22,466 bases of DNA, taken from positions 1-22,466 of the forward strand of contig DOZK01000028.1 in the NCBI GenBank assembly GCA_003518045.1, given 5' to 3'. The stretch is from Candidatus Nomurabacteria bacterium (lineage in GTDB: Bacteria; Patescibacteriota; Minisyncoccia; Phycocordibacterales; UBA5272). The stretch's first letter is position 1. Each line of letters starts with the position of its first letter. Shown one piece after another: positions 21,456 through 22,466 of this stretch. The translations under genes were made by a program, and so were the position numbers. Below the pieces are notes generated by a model, which was given only the letters and a program-made list of their open reading frames with translations, searched no databases and was not told the origin of the DNA.

Positions 21456-22120
21456 TATTTCGCCACTACTTTTTTAACACACGATTCATCATTAGCAGTT
21501 TTTACAGGGTCAGCAGAAGCTTTTATACAAGACATCACATATCCGTATTGATACCCAAGCTCCGAAGAATTCGCTGCGACAGACGGTGTGACTGGAGCCA
21601 TATTTCCACCATCAATAACTCCTTTTTGATAGCCTTGTATAAACTCACTATCAACTAATCCATTATGACTACTCTTTGCGTCAGTAAGGGCTTTCTGCAT
21701 CACTTCTTGGTCATATAATGCGGGATTCGTAATATACGGCTTCACAACTAAATACATCAAGAATGTGGAGCAAATAATTGTCACCGCAATCACTAGAGTA
21801 TTAATTTTAGTTACTAACTTTTGTTTTAGCTGAAAGTCTCCAACGGAGGAGAAGACACTACTCTTCCATACCATCTCACGTCCACGAACACCTAACCAAA
21901 TGGCCAATCCTAGATAAATTATCCTCACGAAGCTGTAAGCCCCGACATCAAGATTCAACAGAGGAGCAAATTGCAGAAAAATAACAAGAACAAACACCAC
22001 CAAGATTTTCCAAGCAAGCTTGTATTGTTTATTTACGAACAAAAACGCCCACGGTACAAAGAAAGCTCCCCATGACCAACCTTTTACATACTTGTCCTCT
22101 GCTTCAGATAATAGTTGCAT
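21455..22120 (-). CDS. DUF2628-like membrane protein, 221 aa
   Basis: The N-terminus (WSWGAFFVPWAFLFVNKQY then LAWKILVVFVLVIFLQ) matches the aromatic W-x-AFFxPWxFLxxKxY pattern of DUF2628-type small membrane proteins. Three or four membrane helices fill residues 18-130; a soluble C-terminal domain (about 135-221) with two Cys (SCIKAS, ESCVKK) that could form a disulfide follows. Topology would put that domain outside, but this is inferred. It begins 7 nt after the XRE gene and overlaps the next gene by one base. Confidence 0.78.
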   Translation of the reverse strand: MQLLSEAEDKYVKGWSWGAFFVPWAFLFVNKQYKLAWKILVVFVLVIFLQFAPLLNLDVGAYSFVRIIYLGLAIWLGVRGREMVWKSSVFSSVGDFQLKQKLVTKINTLVIAVTIICSTFLMYLVVKPYITNPALYDQEVMQKALTDAKSSHNGLVDSEFIQGYQKGVIDGGNMAPVTPSVAANSSELGYQYGYVMSCIKASADPVKTANDESCVKKVVAK

Positions 22121-22127
22121 AAATTTA

Positions 22128-22346
22128 TTATTTAATAAAATAATCTAGCGACTTACCATATACCTTCGCTAGTTCCCCTAATTCTACCGCATCCACGCCA
22201 CGCTCGCCTCGTTCTATCTTGGACAAGTATGCCTGTGGTTTCTTCAACTTTCTACCTGCCTCTACCTGTGTCAGACGGGCTTCGAGGCGAGCTGTGCGTA
22301 ATTTTTGTGTCAATTTTTGATATTTTGGTAAATACTTTTTCGACAT
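22128..22346 (-). CDS. XRE-family HTH regulator, 72 aa
   Basis: A 72-residue helix-turn-helix protein: KLRTARLEARLTQVEAGRKL, PQAYLSKIERGERGVDAVEL and GELAKVYGKSLDYFIK show the five-helix Cro/C1 fold with the recognition helix at about 36-46. Length is that of minimal XRE repressors. It heads an operon with two membrane-protein genes (gaps of 7 nt and -1 nt). A 23-bp palindrome 31 nt upstream is the likely operator, so self-repression is plausible. Small XRE genes leading membrane-protein genes occur in phage-like and restriction-control contexts; the role here is unknown. Confidence 0.85.
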   Translation of the reverse strand: MSKKYLPKYQKLTQKLRTARLEARLTQVEAGRKLKKPQAYLSKIERGERGVDAVELGELAKVYGKSLDYFIK

Positions 22347-22376
22347 ATATATAATATCACGATATAGTCGGTTGTG

Positions 22377-22399
22377 GAATATACCAGTTTGGTATATTC
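22377..22399. promoter_or_regulatory. 23-bp palindromic operator upstream of the XRE gene
   Basis: GAATATACCA-GTT-TGGTATATTC: perfect 10-bp arms around a 3-nt centre. The arm itself contains an extended -10-like TGGTATATT on both strands. The size and position fit a dimeric XRE repressor site. Confidence 0.65.
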
Positions 22400-22412
22400 T
22401 GTTTTGAGGAGT

Positions 22413-22466
22413 GGAAGCCGCCCCTCGCCTTTGCCGCCCATTCCTTTTTAGAAATTCCCCCCCCCC
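22413..22466 (-). repeat. 54-bp inverted repeat with C10 tract, right copy
   Basis: Perfect reverse complement of 20673-20726. The window ends inside or at the end of the C tract, so its full length is unknown. Confidence 0.9.

Overview
The window is AT-rich bacterial DNA (except one GC-rich stretch near 20.5-20.9 kb). It looks like a Patescibacteria/CPR genome, most likely Parcubacteria-like. That is an inference from several traits: small genes, many secreted proteins built from DUF3494, CxxG-FSxTG-C repeats and PG_binding_1 modules, a class F-like sortase, few Shine-Dalgarno sequences, many -10 boxes only 6-9 nt from the ATG (probable leaderless mRNAs), and dispersed intergenic palindromes. 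Species cannot be named. The genetic code looks standard, since TGG is Trp throughout and TGA ends genes cleanly.

Layout. 0-0.8 kb: two small minus-strand genes. 1.1-5.3 kb: a surface locus with one unknown exported protein, two DUF3494 (ice-binding/adhesin-like) proteins and a sortase. 5.3-9.6 kb: two two-component systems, a lone receiver plus a histidine kinase with 33 near-perfect heptads, then an OmpR-type regulator plus a PAS kinase. 9.6-11.1 kb: a repeat-rich spacer, a PG-binding/fibronectin-like exported protein, a 50-residue DUF5670 membrane peptide and a strong terminator. 11.2-13.2 kb: a DUF1697 gene broken by an in-frame TGA, a small unknown gene coupled to an L,D-transpeptidase-like protein, and a small membrane protein. 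13.4-19.4 kb: a damage-response/defence-like block with dinD, a 53-residue gene, a LexA repressor fused in frame to a cytosine-5 DNA methyltransferase, a convergent PD-(D/E)XK restriction enzyme whose stop codon abuts that of the methyltransferase, an unknown two-helix membrane protein and a HEPN-type protein. 19.4-20.9 kb: a small coiled-coil membrane protein, then about 0.9 kb without genes but packed with hairpins. 20.9-22.5 kb: a three-gene XRE-regulated operon between 54-bp inverted repeats that end in G10/C10 tracts; the window ends inside the C tract.

The standout system is the LexA-methyltransferase/endonuclease pair. The fusion keeps every LexA self-cleavage residue (Ala89-Gly90, Ser125, Lys163) and every methyltransferase motif. 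DNA damage could therefore separate the DNA-binding domain from the modification enzyme and tie the restriction-modification balance to the SOS response. An 11-bp-period direct repeat over its promoter is a plausible self-operator. Other notable items are a 63-bp upstream element with a perfect DnaA box shared by two surface-protein loci, a hairpin family with constant ends and compensating stems, and the heptad-repeat kinase.
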